A stretch of 64,000 bases of DNA. Source: Panopea generosa (Eukaryota; Mollusca; Bivalvia; Adapedonta; Hiatellidae). This document shows, piece by piece, positions 1 to 12,135 of this stretch; position 1 is the stretch's first letter; each line of letters opens with the position of its first letter. The DNA is taken from contig CM055909.1 in NCBI GenBank assembly GCA_029582155.1, positions 22,837,347 to 22,901,346 of the forward strand. The letters are read 5' to 3'. The position numbers and the translations under genes are program-made. A model generated the notes under the pieces. That model had not been told where the DNA came from. It saw only the letters and a program-made list of their open reading frames with translations, and did not search any database.

Positions 1-108
1 GTTTAATGTAGATTTGGCAGTGTTGAGGTACGGTTTAATGTAGATTTAGCGATGTTTGTGGTACGGCTAAATGTAAATTCGGTGGTGTTTTGGGTACGGT
101 GAAATGTA
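1..108. repeat. 33-bp tandem repeat, cut by window edge
   Basis: Units beginning GTTTAATGTAGATTT start at 1, 33, 66 and 99, giving a 32-33 bp period and a little over three copies. The units are about 75-85% alike. The array is already in progress at base 1, so it continues to the left of the window. Confidence 0.85.
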
Positions 109-829
109 GAATATATTGTTACTTCTTCCCATTATATGGTGTAATTCTCTATATCACTTTTTTCAAAGCAGCTCTTTCTGCAGGTTTCCTATTCAAAGCA
201 TTTTATCACAGGTTCCAAATTATATAAAACAACACAACTATCTACCTCATATCATAAAAAGGCATATTTCTGGGAAACAAACCTGCATGTTTGCACAACG
301 TAAAAGACACACAAAATATGAACAAAGGCATATGACGTATATAAAACCGTGATAAAACGAAACGCATGCACATGTACATCATAAATTTCGACAAATTACA
401 CGAGTGTTAGTAGGCTCTCGTACATAAGGTATACAACTGCACAACTGCAATACGCATTTTCACAGAAACTGTTGATGCGTTCCCGTAGCATGCATACACG
501 TGATGCACAGTGTCTGTTTTATTCATCAGGAATTTAATGAGTGTATGCTGTACGGTAGATAGATAGTAACTGTCTATTTGATAAATATAACGTCACTTTA
601 AGAGAGCTTCCGTACACGCTCTTTTGGGATCCTCAGGTTAAGGTAAAAGAATGCAACAAAAAAAAAGAGGAAAAAGTTGTTGAGAGCATGGAGTGCGTTT
701 GTATGGACGAATGTGCATGTTTAGGCGAATAGTTTTGCTTCTTCTGCAACTGAACGAGATTAAAGTAATGCTGAGTTAGTTGTTATTTCTAGGGCAAAAG
801 AAGTGATTCGACTTCTCAGTGCATGTGAT
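109..829. other. Unique AT-rich sequence, no feature seen
   Basis: No coding exon, tRNA-like head or tandem structure was recognised. The short open frames here lack domain similarity and codon bias. Confidence 0.5.
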
Positions 830-1340
830 ATCACTGAGCGAATGCGTCGAATTCTCACTTTTTGTAAACTACATAACCAGTGGTTTTCTTGGCAGATATA
901 TTTATATATTATATATGTTAAATACCTTGGTTTCTGTTTTTGTAGATTATATTCAGCCGGTGAATTCAAGAAAGATATATTTTAATGTTTATGCTCAATG
1001 GGACAATACCGTGTTGTTATTTATAGGTTATACTTCCGATCTTTGTAAAATAATCAGTCAGATGTTTCCGTGGCCGATAAATGTGTCAATGACTTCTTAG
1101 CTCAATGGGACAATGTTGTTTTTTTATGTTATTCTGTCACTTTTTGTAAAATGCTCAGCCGGTAGTTTCCATGGCAGATATATAAAATTATTTGGATACA
1201 TTGGCTCCATGAAACATTGTCGTGTTTGTTTTAATATTATACTTTCACTTTTTTTTTATAAATTACCCTGTAAATGGTTTCCGTGGCGGTTATGTTGAAA
1301 TTCGTTGATTCATGGGGATAATGTCGTATTCACATCGTAA
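830..1340. repeat. Degenerate ~100-bp tandem repeat, about five copies
   Basis: A core of TTTGTAAA, then CAGCCGG or similar, then TTTCC(A/G)TGGC(A/C)GAT recurs at about 861, 938, 1042, 1143 and 1250. Spacings are 77, 104, 101 and about 107 bp. Copies are strongly diverged, so this is an old array. Overlapping short open frames (819-1100, 1113-1298) follow the repeat and are not genes. Confidence 0.7.
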
Positions 1341-1505
1341 TAGTTCACTTTAATCATATTATTCTGTACCATGCATGTTTAATCGTGAGTAAGTAGTTGT
1401 ATATATTGTAAAACATCTTAGATTTTAAAAATAATACCATAATATCCTTTATATTTGTTATTTGTTTTTATAAAAAAAACAACGCGACTAAGTTATTTCC
1501 TATAA

Positions 1506-1665
1506 CCATGTAATAACTATCCTGCTATGTAATAACTATCCTGTATCCTGCTATATAATAACTATCCTGTATCCTGCCATGTAATAACTGTCCTGTCATG
1601 TAATAACTATCCTGCTATGAAATAACTCGCCTGCCATGTAATAACTGTCCTGCTATGTAAAAACA
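1506..1665. repeat. Short tandem repeat (19/26 bp units)
   Basis: The phrase ATGTAATAACTATCCTG recurs about eight times, with CTGTATCCTG insertions that alternate the unit between about 19 and 26 bp. Confidence 0.8.
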
Positions 1666-1837
1666 AGACTATATTTATGGAATGTATAAAACATGATGGT
1701 ACTATATACACATGACGTTATCTGAAGCTGTCAGCTATCCTGGTCAAACTGGGATCATGTCAACAATCCCTGCTGTGCACATAAAGGTTTTTCCAAGAGT
1801 GATTCCACTTTCTATTCTGTAATACTCCTAGCATTGC

Positions 1838-2270
1838 ATAGAGAATAGGTGCTGGTTTCGGTGATGTAAAGTGTTTAATTGCATTGCGGGGATGGGGCTA
1901 GGGGGTGTTGATTATTGCATCCTGGTGGGGTGAGAGTTGGGGTCGGGGGTTTTGGTTTCGGTGATGTAAAGTGTTTAATTGCATCGCAGGGATGGGGGTA
2001 GGGGTGTTGATTATTGCATCCTGGGGGTGAGAGTTGGGGTCTGGGGTTTTGGTTGCAGTGATGTAAAGTGTTTAATTGCATTGCGGGAATATCGGTAGGG
2101 GGTGTTGTTTATTGCATCCTGGGGGTGAGAGTTGGGGTCGGGGGTTTTGGTTGCAGTGATGTATATTGTTTTATTAAATTGTTGGGGAGGAGTCGGGTGT
2201 TGGTTATTGTATCGTGGAGTCGGATTTGGGGGTGTTGGTCTCAGTGATGTATAGTCTTTTATTGCATCGT
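1838..2270. repeat. 88-100 bp tandem repeat, G-rich, 4-5 copies
   Basis: The landmark GTGATGTA(A/T)AG starts near 1861, 1961, 2058, 2156 and 2244, so units are 88-100 bp. Each contains TTATTGCATCCTGG and a G-rich stretch (GAGAGTTGGGGTCGGGG). The antisense open frames 1875-2081 and 2011-2316 simply translate this array into Pro/Thr/His-rich peptides and are not credible genes. Confidence 0.85.
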
Positions 2271-2299
2271 GGGATGGATGGGAGGTCGGGGTGCACTGA

Positions 2300-3685
2300 A
2301 GAATGGAAAATACCATTCATAGTTTTCACTGTCTTCAACAATAAAATGATCAAACATAATTCATTGAGAAATCTCAATAATTTATCACTCGTCATGACAC
2401 CACATCAAAAAAAACGAAGTGGGTGTATTTCTAAACCGGAAGTATAAGAATAAAGAGGATAAAAACAATACGAAATGCATCACTGAATGATTTGTTACGC
2501 GGTCGGTACATTTCATGCGCGCTACGTGTAGTGAACGCACTGAAATGCAAGCATAAGTTGTGCTTACTAATATGCTAGTATACGTAATACATATTTGCTT
2601 ATTGATTCGTAGTTCTGTGATGGCATACACTAACAGAGATGGCAGCTTAGGAGGAACTGACTTAGAATTATGGTCAGGAACAAAACAAACTTGTCTGCCG
2701 AATATTCATCATTCTATATGTACATGTAATTATCAATTATTCTTACACTGAAAATGTATTATGATTGTGTCCCTTTAGTTATTTTATTAATTTTGTATAA
2801 AAAAATGATTTTTTTTTAAATTTCAATTGTTTTTAATAACGAGTACGCATTTAATTACAATACTTCACGTTCTGGTGACAGAAATATGCGCTTCTCGTCT
2901 TTTGATAGGTCGTTGTGATCTTAAATTGCAGAACAAAAATCGTCTGTACGTATTGGCTAGTTAGGCCATCTTTAAAACAATGTTCGTTGCTCTCTCCCGA
3001 TCTCAGTTTTAAAATTGGGTAGCTGGGTAGGAAACAATATTTTCAATCAAAAAAAAGATATTTCTTTGGCAACAAATATTTCATTTGCAGTGGTTTAAAA
3101 ATTGTTATCTTCCAATTATTATCATTAAACTGGATATACGTCCATAAGATACGGATGCATTCGCTATTTTCACCAAACCTTAAGTCGAAATTTGGCCATA
3201 CCGATAGTAAATTTTTATCGACGTTGTCAAATATGAAACATGACCAATATTTCACAAATGTGCAGCTGTACGTCAATTATTAAATAAATACATCGACTAA
3301 ATTATATTTCACAAGTAATTTACCGGGCAACCGTATTCGAACAGATGGCAGATTCATAAAACAAAAAATGTTAAACACATATATGCAGTGTACTGGTGAA
3401 AATAAAATAAAAACATCTTTAAAAATATCAACACAAAGGGTTTTTTTATGGTTTGATAGAGAGAGAGCAAACAAACAATACTTAAAATTTGATCTCATTT
3501 GTGTGTGTAGAGCTGTGTCACTTGGATGTCCAAGAATGTCCCGTATTATGGAGTTATGTGTATTTTGTATCGAGTTAATATGCCTTAGTGTTAGTTTACA
3601 TATCGTGTCATCACTGTATGTATAGGTTTACGAGTAATTGTACAATACGACCACACAAGCGGGTCCAGAGGAGTGGACGATGGAT
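2300..3685. other. Unique sequence, no feature seen
   Basis: AT-rich with short chance open frames on both strands. No splice-bounded coding exon, tRNA-like head or repeat array was recognised. Confidence 0.45.
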
Positions 3686-3689
3686 CCGG

Positions 3690-3905
3690 GAAACACCCCT
3701 AGTTTATCCCAGCACCTTACATCTCCGAATCTGGTCTGTCATACTCCAATGTAACAGAAGAGAATTCCTTGCATGTAAGTATGCGATTACAAGATTATGA
3801 CGTCATTCAGCTTTCGTTGGAACAACTGACCAATCACCGTATCGTATGCCACTGTTATGTAACGGTCCCCAGCGGAAGAACTAGGACCGTTCACACAGTC
3901 AAGGA
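3690..3905 (+). repeat. Dispersed repeat family B, copy 1
   Basis: Shares a colinear series of blocks with 59968-60170 and 11697-11830. These are TACATCTCC near the left end, TGACGT(C/A)ATTCA(G/A)CTT near 3798, GAACAACTGACCAATCA near 3820, and ACGGTCCCCAGCGGAA near 3862. Divergence is roughly 25-30%. The family is not identified. It contains a CRE-like TGACGTCA and an ACCAATCA CCAAT-box-like core. No ends, TIRs or target duplications were seen. Confidence 0.65.
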
Positions 3906-4471
3906 ACAACCCCTACTGAAAATACTGGATCCGCATTTGTACTATAAAGCTCTGCTAATCAGTTATTTGCATACATGTATAATCTTTGTATAAATATATA
4001 CCGACTTCTCTGCTGGCTTATTAATACAAGTAGTTTTACCAATATTTTAATTACAATTGTATCCTTTTTAGCTTTTTTGTGCGTTTGTGTTCGTTTTGAC
4101 TTTGATGTTGTTTGTTTGTTTGTTGTTCTTTTTTCACAAAGATTTAAGAGGGAAAAACAAAGTGTTAATTGGATTTTTGTTGTCTTATAACTTAGTTTCC
4201 TGGAAGTGTGGAATTCGAGACAGTCAGTGAAAACAATTCTTGGAAAAAGAGGTGGTTATTAAGTACTGGAGTTGTTTTTATGAGTGTATATGTTAATGTT
4301 TTAATTAAAGATGATATCAAATATTACTGTTTACATCTTCATTACCCCCACCCCATCCACCGGCCCAACAGAAATGGCAGCTGTAGTGAAACGTCGATAC
4401 AGTACGTGTTTTAACATTAAATAGCCATCAGACGGCTATTGGTCATCCTTCGACCACATTTTAATACCGGT

Positions 4472-4519
4472 CACGTGAGCCTATTATCTGATAAAATCAC
4501 CAATTATCTCCCCTTATCA
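4472..4519. promoter_or_regulatory. GATA-site cluster with E-box
   Basis: Four WGATAA sites lie within 36 bp: TTATCT at 4484-4489, TGATAA at 4489-4494, TTATCT at 4504-4509 and TTATCA at 4514-4519. A CACGTG E-box is at 4472-4477. Such density suggests a GATA-factor-bound element; activity is inferred. The TTATCTCCC part also matches the GGGAGATAA motif common in molluscan repeats, so a repeat origin is possible. Confidence 0.35.
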
Positions 4520-6749
4520 ACAGCCAGCCGTTGCAATCTATCAGGTTGACACTAATATTCTTATTATGCCGGCGATTGGAGTTTTTACATTTGTCATTTC
4601 CCCCATCATGAGCTTGTAAGCATTCGTCAGACAGGGACACTCATTACTGACAAGCTACTGATTAAAAAAGTCCATAGTAAAATAGTAGTCACACATTTGG
4701 TACAAGTTGACCTGTGGACGCCTGTCTAGCTGACGTGGTCAAAATTTTACATTAGAGGGACACACGACAGCCTTAATATCAATTTAATTGACGTATAATA
4801 AGTCCGAACAGTGTAGCATTTTGGTGAACTGCGGGCATGAATATACTTGTTTGCCGGACTTTATGCTAAATGCATACAGTCCTGCTTATGTCGGCGTGGT
4901 CAAACTCCGCTGTCCAAGTGACGATATGCTAGAGGAACTACTTTTTATTCCTCAAATTTCATATTGTTCATGTATATTATATATGCAACAAATCAACCAA
5001 TAAAACAATATATTGAGGACATTGTATAATGACATATTTCTTTTTTTCTTTTTTTTTAAAAAAAAAAAAGGTTGCTTAACACAAGGGCTCACATATGTAA
5101 GTTCTTACATTTAAAAAAACGCTACAATAATAAATAATCAATAAAAACCAAATTAGGAAGGCACATGAATTGCCATGTGTATAAAGCACAGCTATCAGTG
5201 GTGTGACGTCTTTAATTCGTTTATTTTGTATAAACTTTCTATAAACATACAATTTCAGATAGTCAGTATACGTGGGAATTAATAGCACAAGAATAAAAAT
5301 TCGCTCAGTGAAATGTGAGTAAAATTCATTTTCATCCATGCCGTGCATCCCTTTAAAATAATATCACTTTTTCATATTTCAGAACATATTCCGTTCATGC
5401 TTTATTGATGATGAATACAAGCGAAAGCCATGTAGTAATATTTCTCCTAACATCTGACAAACTGTTAAAACGGCTATACCGCAATCTCTCGAATCAATAT
5501 TTTATCATTACCAGTGTATTACACTCTGCTATTTCTGTTTAATCGCCATTCTTGGCCACAATTTATTCATTGCAATCCAATACAAATTCATTCTCATGAA
5601 AAAGCGATTATTTTATGGTGACAATGAAACTTGTATTTGCATAAGAATACGGTCCGAGAGTTATAAACGAATAGATTGCGTTCGTGGGCAGCCTTAAGGG
5701 AATATATTGATCGCACGGTATACATCCGTAACATGATTAAAAGTGATATAATAGTGTTTGACCACCGTACAATCCGGACAATGACACTTTAAAATAAATA
5801 TCCATAAAAATGCTAATAAACAGTGGATCAATATGAAATACTGGACGATTAATTTTCCGCAGTTGTATCTCGCTGTGGTATTTTTGGAGAAGAATGAAAA
5901 GGATTTGTTCAAAGCGACCGACGGCCATTTTATTTTATTTTTTGTTTTGACCACCGTTTTTCTTTTTAAATAATATACTATTCTCTGCATGATGTAATAA
6001 TGAAATTGAAATACCACAGTGTTTATTCAGACAATTCATTTTTGTTCATTCTGTTTTGGAAAGAGACATAACTCAAGAAAATGATTGAAAGACATCCTTT
6101 TTGCAGATTTGAGGTAATTTTTGACAAATACTGCAATATATATTTTAAATTAATCAGTTTCTATCAGTAGGTTAAAGAAAAAAATAAAAGAAAACATCAA
6201 TTTGTAGTTTTAACTCGGCAACACAACAACTTTATGTGAGAAGTTTACCAGTTGTTTTCTGGATGACAGTGGGCGATTCTATAGGAGGTATGCCTCCACT
6301 AATAAAACTGAATGTGCCATATAAAACCTGGTATTGCTAGATTATCCTCCAAATTTTTCTTAAAAACGGGGAGGGCGGGAGTAGTTTATTTTTTATTTTA
6401 TGAAAATAAAAAGGGTTGGAGCGGCATGAAAATTAAGGGGCTGACGGGGATGATAATCAAGCAATTAATTTATTATGGCCTAACTCCAAAATATAAATTT
6501 TGAATTTTGTGTTGTTTTTAACGTATTTCATTTTGATAACTCACAAAATGTTTAAAGTCTTATTAACGGTATGAATTACAATTGATTTCCATGACCATAT
6601 ATTTTATCGTCGGCTTAACGTCCACATTGTGTGGTATATATTTCACGATCGCTATCTGTATAAGTACATACACTTTGCCGCAATATAAAATACCTGGGAT
6701 AACATGATTTGTTTAACGTATACTATATATTAGAGCAGTATTTCTCATG
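4520..6749. other. Unique sequence, no feature seen
   Basis: AT-rich. A homopolymer patch (T-run followed by A-run, 5040-5070) could form a hairpin. The 107-codon minus-strand frame at 5694-6017 shows no recognisable domain and is likely chance. Confidence 0.45.
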
Positions 6750-6821
6750 TCCTCGATAGTATAGTGGTGAGTATCCCCGCCTGTCACGCGGGAGACCGGG
6801 GTTCAATTCCCCGTCGGGGAG
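6750..6821 (+). tRNA. tRNA-Asp (anticodon GTC)
   Basis: A complete 72-nt cloverleaf without intron. The acceptor stem TCCTCGA (6750-6756) pairs with TCGGGGA (6814-6820), with one T-G wobble and discriminator G6821. The D arm carries AGTGGTGAG. The anticodon stem CCCGC/GCGGG flanks the loop CTGTCAC with GTC at 6783-6785. The T stem CGGGG/CCCCG flanks TTCAATT. The sequence is very close to canonical animal tRNA-Asp(GTC), with T-arm GGTTCAATTCC as the B box. A T-run follows six bases downstream. All stems are intact, so it is probably functional rather than a SINE head. If the PCGF gene's first coding intron covers this area, the tRNA lies inside it on the opposite strand. Confidence 0.95.
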
Positions 6822-6826
6822 GAATC

Positions 6827-6836
6827 TTTTTTTTTT
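6827..6836 (+). terminator. Pol III oligo-T terminator of tRNA-Asp
   Basis: Ten consecutive T start six bases after the tRNA 3' end, the standard RNA polymerase III termination signal. Confidence 0.85.
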
Positions 6837-6984
6837 CTCAGTTACTAAATTTATTTTTATAGATGTCACACAGTCGGTAATCTCAGTAGACTTCGATATC
6901 TTCAATATTTGAAGGCTGATGTTGTTATAGGCCAGATATTTTACAAATATTGTTTTCATTCCGTTACTCACCAATTCAGGAACC

Positions 6985-7207
6985 TACGCTGAACAAATAA
7001 GTCATTTATTGGACTTATTTATTTTACGTTGATTGTGAAACGAGTTTTTGCATCTTAGGTAAATCACACTCGCAATCTTCCTGTGTAGAATCAGTAACAA
7101 GCGTATAAAGACAGTGTCTCAAAGAGATCACACATTATCAAGGTGGAGGATCAAACCTACAACTATCCGACCCTGGGTCCAATGCTCTACCTCTGGATCA
7201 TATGTTT
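6985..7207 (-). mobile_element. tRNA-derived SINE family C, copy 1
   Basis: On the minus strand a tRNA-like head (CAGAGGTAGAGCATTGGA near 7195, then AGGTTTGATCCTCCACC near 7145) is followed by a body shared with 18930-19112: CAGGAAGATTGCGAGTGTGATTT and CGTTTCACAATCAACGT (7030-7060). Those two pieces match the other copy at roughly 75%. The element is old and its ends are not precisely definable. Confidence 0.65.
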
Positions 7208-8419
7208 CATCAATCACGCACACGCGAACCCAACCCCACCTCTTATACCTACCTTTCAACTATACCCTTCCACCCCCTCCACCTGCCCCAACACATCTGC
7301 CTTTACACCCACTTTCGTCCAATTTCGCTTTTTTTTTAATTTTCTAAGACGAACAATGATTCGATTTGCTGAGATGGCGATAGAAACAACGGTATAATTA
7401 GAAGCGGGAGATCTCGACGTCGCCAGCGTGCTCAATTATATTAATCGACAAAGGAGTGTTGCGGTCATTTAATACATCATAGTTATCGACCACCCTCCCA
7501 CAGCCCGATCTTAAACGAAAACATTCATCCTTGTGCGGGCCACGAATGGACACTTGTAAAGAGTGATTATAACAGCGTGCGGTTCTTACATATCACTATC
7601 TGTCTTAATGTATCGTTTTAATTTGTCCCCTGAGGTCCTCAACAACACATTTTATAATGTTGGTATTACTTGTGGCCCAGCCCTTTTGCGTATATGTATT
7701 TTAAAAGCAATAAAATACGTTTAAACTAAACAAACACATTTTAAACAAAACTATGTGTTTTACATTAAACGTATGACAAATGACCATCATATTTATTGAG
7801 TCCATTATCATCAGGCAAAAACAAGGACGATGAATTTGTAAAGGGGTAATATCTCGCGAAACAGCCAAGTTTGAAAAACACACTTGCACAGCCAACATAC
7901 ATTAAACGACTATTGAACCCCCTACCCTGCCCTACTCCCACCCACCCCATCTCCCACCCAACATGTATACGTGCTATTTCTTGGGGAGGGGGGTCCGCGG
8001 GTGGAGAACTGTATTTCAGGCTCAATATGAATAGATGAAAAACGTCTAGCAAATAAGATAAAATAATACAAATGCAATAACTGATGTTTTTTCACGTATT
8101 TAATTGGACTATTATTTGAACAAGAACCGTTGCCATGCATTGTGGTGATATGCTCGTATGTCATAATTAATCGGATCGCCTCGTCTGTTTTCGCCAATCA
8201 TATTTTATATTTGGCAGGTTGACAGTGGAACATTTATAGCTGTTAATATTGATTTCACTTATTTTAGGAGTAACCGTGGTTTTTTAATAGGTTTTATAAT
8301 TGAAATAAATCATTGTTTATTTTGATAAATCATGGGCTATTAAAATTGATCAGTTTTATTTTAATGGAGTTTTAACGCCATTTTCCCCAGATAACATCTC
8401 ATATATGGCATCCAGTTGT
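7208..8419. other. Unique sequence, no gene seen
   Basis: Contains C-rich patches (7255-7320 and 7918-7962). These and the chance frames 7114-7397 and 7922-8197 give Pro-rich nonsense peptides. No exon or repeat was recognised. Confidence 0.45.
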
Positions 8420-8575
8420 ATTGGTGGAGGAAAAACTCGTAATGAATCTGAGTGAAACCATCGTCCTACCACAAGTAAATAAACTAAATCCCATGACCTC
8501 GGTGGTGAGAGCTTTATTTCTAAATTGATCTTAAAAAGTCGCCTCAGACCACTCGGCCACTGACCACATCTTGGT
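8420..8575 (-). mobile_element. tRNA-Leu-like SINE family D, copy 1
   Basis: The minus strand reads AGTGGCCGAGTGGTCTGAGG (tRNA-Leu-like A box, near 8560), then CCGAGGTCATGGG (degenerate B box, near 8500), then a body with GTAGGACGATGGTTTCACT (near 8460). Head and body correspond to copies at 16519, 59766 and 62155. Confidence 0.65.
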
Positions 8576-10839
8576 TAGTTTTTAACTTACCCCACCCACA
8601 TCCTACCAGCAATTGACTATACGCGAGATTGACTATCGTTCCGCTCCTGGCCACGTGGCATTGTTTATTTAAATAAATATAAAGAAGTGTTTACTTAGCC
8701 GTCGTTTGTTTGTCTAAGGAAAATGCCGACGTAGCAACCAATGTTGATCGTTGATAGGATTATCGATTTGTTTGTTTGGCAACCCGCGTCATGTCATTTA
8801 TATCAGGCAGTTGTCTTTAACTTTCCTAAATAAACATATCCAGGTTAAGTAAAAGAAAAATGTAAAATTCATTCGGAGAGAATCCGCCAATATCATTTAA
8901 AATAACACATCGGTAGAGCTTCACATTTAATAATTCATTTAAAACACATCAAAAATAAAAACGTATGCATGTCTTTTTTCAGGAAATCGAAATGGTCACC
9001 TGTCGGCATGCGCATTGACTCGTAGTCGTACAGTCGTAGTTGTGCAGTAATAGTCGCAGCTGCAGTCGCAGTGGTAGAGTACAGCAATAACAAATAGAAG
9101 TATATCGCAAGTAGGCATTTTTCTCATTTTCAAGAGAAACTGTTGAAAATGTATGTGTAACCTCTTCTTTTTCTAATGGAATGCAATATCATTTTTACAT
9201 AATATATATGTTATAAAGAGATTTATTGGCGGAGAAAGATTTATTCGTGGAGGACAACATCAAATTGTACCTTCCTAGCGACACTGTTTTAGTGATCGTT
9301 GTCTTTTTTTTCCTTCTTTTTTTCTTTTTTTTTTTTTTGTCTTTTTTTTTGTTGTCTCTGTGTTGCGTCATTTCACAATGAACTCAAAAGAAAATCTTTT
9401 TCTTTTGTTCCGGTCCTATGGTTCGGTCTGCGAGATCGTTAGATAGACTCTTACTAGCATAAAAATCAATTCCAACGGAACTTAGCACATAAATTCTGTT
9501 TGAAATTACCGCTAACTGTCGCCAAGATGCCCCGGAATGGTCGTTATTACCCCATTATCGATTTAGAACAATTGCAGCCTCAGACATCAATTGATTTTAA
9601 TGTTAATTCCGTAATGTGGGAAGTCTATAATCCAATAACGCCATATCTTCTGAAAGACTGCACTGCCTGTACCGTAGCTATCTGGAACTAGTTCTCAAGT
9701 TTTTGATTTAGATTTCGAAAATTGACTAGACTACATATGGGAAAACGAGAAAACGAGTCATTACGTTCTTAATGCCACAAATAACCCCTGAGACTGTAAT
9801 CACAGAATTTTAATGATTAACTTTTGGACCGAACAATGTTTGTAATTATAAAATATAAAAAAAAAGATATTAAAACTATGAAGTAGACGACGATGATCAA
9901 ACGTGGAAGATCCAGATGTGCGCTTGGTATATTTTACAATTAAGATGGTTCGATAGTTGCCTGCGAATTCGACACTATCTGGAAGCTCGTCGTAAAAAAT
10001 ACGGGCACCAGCGAGTCGGCGTATACAGGATTTTATTTATTTTAGTGGACGGTGGTGTTTTTCTGCAAATATTAAATAGGTTCGTACGTGTGTAGGTGTG
10101 AAGTCAATCGTGATTTTAGGAGGGGTAGATGTAATTTTAGATGGGCTGTAATATACATGTGACCCTTTAAGGGATGCGCACACGGGTCCTAACGTCGACG
10201 TTCTTATCAGTTTAACCATACTTGCTAACTTTAAAGGGGGTTGGGGCTGACGTCAGGTGCACCCCCTCCTTTAGATCCGTTAGTTTTACCATTGGTTCCG
10301 CAGTTATATCGCGGATAACCAATTAGAGCGACATCTAGCGGTTAAAAATCTTGGCAAAATGTTATCTGATAAATTACATTTAACGAATAAACTTAAGTTG
10401 TCGACTTTAACAAACTGTTGTTGTTTTTTATTCTCTACGATGAAAAAAGTTGAATTTGCTGAGTAAATGTTACAATCCTAAGTTATTAGATATATTTGGA
10501 ATATTTATCTCGGCAATGCAATAAAGACGCGCGGTGTTCACCTATAACACATTGATATTGATAGGAAAAGAATAAAATACCGCCATAACTTATAAACTCT
10601 TTACATATTCAAATACTTCATTTAGAATCGTTGAATCCACAACTATTCTTTTCTATATAAAGTGAAAATGTATTTTCATAAAATTGTAACTCTAATAAAT
10701 TTCTGGTCCGGAATCTCGTACCAGACTTACTTTTAATGTACGAAAACACAAACAAATGCACATACAAATGTATGTAGAAAAGTGACAAATGTCCCCCGAA
10801 GCGGTCAATGAATGTAAATATGTATTTGCCTGTCTCATA
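8576..10839. other. Unique sequence, little seen
   Basis: Holds a T-rich stretch (9305-9350) and a palindromic CRE-like TGACGTCA near 10248. The frame 9500-9691 (63 codons) is compositionally ordinary but matches nothing I recognise. No splice-bounded exon was seen. Confidence 0.4.
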
Positions 10840-11000
10840 TATTCAACTTCTAAGTGTGACCTTAACCTTTGCATAGAAGTTATCTATCCGAAGTTCTTTC
10901 AAAATCCCTCCATTAATGACAAATAGACCAGACATGAAATGCCGGACGGATGAGACAAACGGACAGACGGACACTGCGATATCTATTTTATATGCCACCA
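10840..11000 (+). repeat. Mollusc-type dispersed repeat (GACGGACAGACGG tail)
   Basis: The series AAGTGTGACCTTAACCTTTG, then GAAGTTCTTTCAAAATCCC, TCCATTAATGACAAA, GACATGAAATGCCGGACGG and ACGGACAGACGGACA matches, from memory, a dispersed element very common in bivalve and other molluscan genomes. The exact family name is not asserted. Confidence 0.55.
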
Positions 11001-11696
11001 TTTGGAGACAACAGTAAATTATTATACAAAATGAACCAAGAATGTGTATACTAGTATCTGCTAAACTGCAGCGTTTCTGTTAATCAAATCCAATAATAAC
11101 TACCAATAATTCCATCATTTAAAAATCTAACAATATCGTTTGCTTATTTGAAGTAGCATTTAGACACGTGCCGCCTCTGTCTATTGTAATGATACTGTAA
11201 GTATGACGGCATCAAGGTGTAGTTGTATCATGACGAGTATAAGCCACTTGTTGTTTACATTTATAGGATTTGAATGTGGATAAAGTAATTATAGGAGTTC
11301 ACATACATTTGTTAATTAATTTCGAGAGAGTCTGTTTTAGGATAATTGTGTTTAGTATTGTTATACTTATGGAAACAACACTATTATATTTGTGGGTTAT
11401 TTTTGGAATTGTCACTGTTTGTCTGTACACTTCGCCATTTTAATTATTATTTTGATAGCCGCCCTGTGAATTGCAGTAAATGTTTATTGAATGGAGTTGA
11501 CTCAATTTGTCGCCGTAATTCCTGCTGCCATTGTTTTGGCACGGCGTGTAGCACATTGGAACCCCCACAAGAGTTGGTAATTTAACGACACAATACAACG
11601 TAATGAACATGGATAAAATGAACATGACACTGATTCTAGATTTCTACCATTCTGAAGTAGTCTATAATTATATAGAATGAAAAAGCAGGGAAATCT
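11001..11696. other. Unique sequence with one Cys-rich open stretch
   Basis: At 11458-11585 the + strand reads as a short Cys-rich peptide (C-x2-C near its start, a CCHC further on). There is no convincing acceptor/donor pair or known domain, so it is left unannotated as a gene. Nothing else was recognised. Confidence 0.35.
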
Positions 11697-11955
11697 ATGC
11701 CTGTCCCACAATTCATAGCAATTGCGCGCTTACTAACCTATGCCGTTCAAACTTTCCCTGAAGCAACTAACCAATCAACGTATTCAAACTTTCTGCAATG
11801 TAACGATCCCAACCGGGAGAACTGGGTTCTTCTACAGTCTACTTCTGCAGATATTAACGGTGACCCAAGTCTTGTTACGAACCCAACCGGGAGAACAGAG
11901 TCCTTCTATAGATTACTTCTGCAGAGATCAACAGCGACTCAAGTCTTGTAAGGAA
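11697..11955 (+). repeat. Dispersed repeat family B, copy 2, with internal 74-bp duplication
   Basis: CACAATTCATAGCA, CTGAAGCAACTAACCAATCAA and TGTAACGATCCCAACCGG match the families at 60040 and 3820. From 11808 a 74-bp unit starting CCCAACCGGGAGAAC is tandemly duplicated (second unit at 11882). The short open frame here is repeat-derived. Confidence 0.65.
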
Positions 11956-12135
11956 CCACACGGGTTATTTCTCATTTGAGTCAATTAACATCAAAAGTCG
12001 ATGTTCAACTACAAAATCGTTATGTTCCATTATGACCAACATTAAAAATTACGTTACTTTAAAATAACCAACAAGTGGGAACGTGTTTCACTGTCTATAT
12101 AAGAATACATCAGTTTACAATTCACTTAATTAAAC

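Noticed and set aside
11458..11585. Short Cys-rich stretch
   Set aside because: No acceptor/donor pair or recognisable domain; cysteine spacing fits no family I know.
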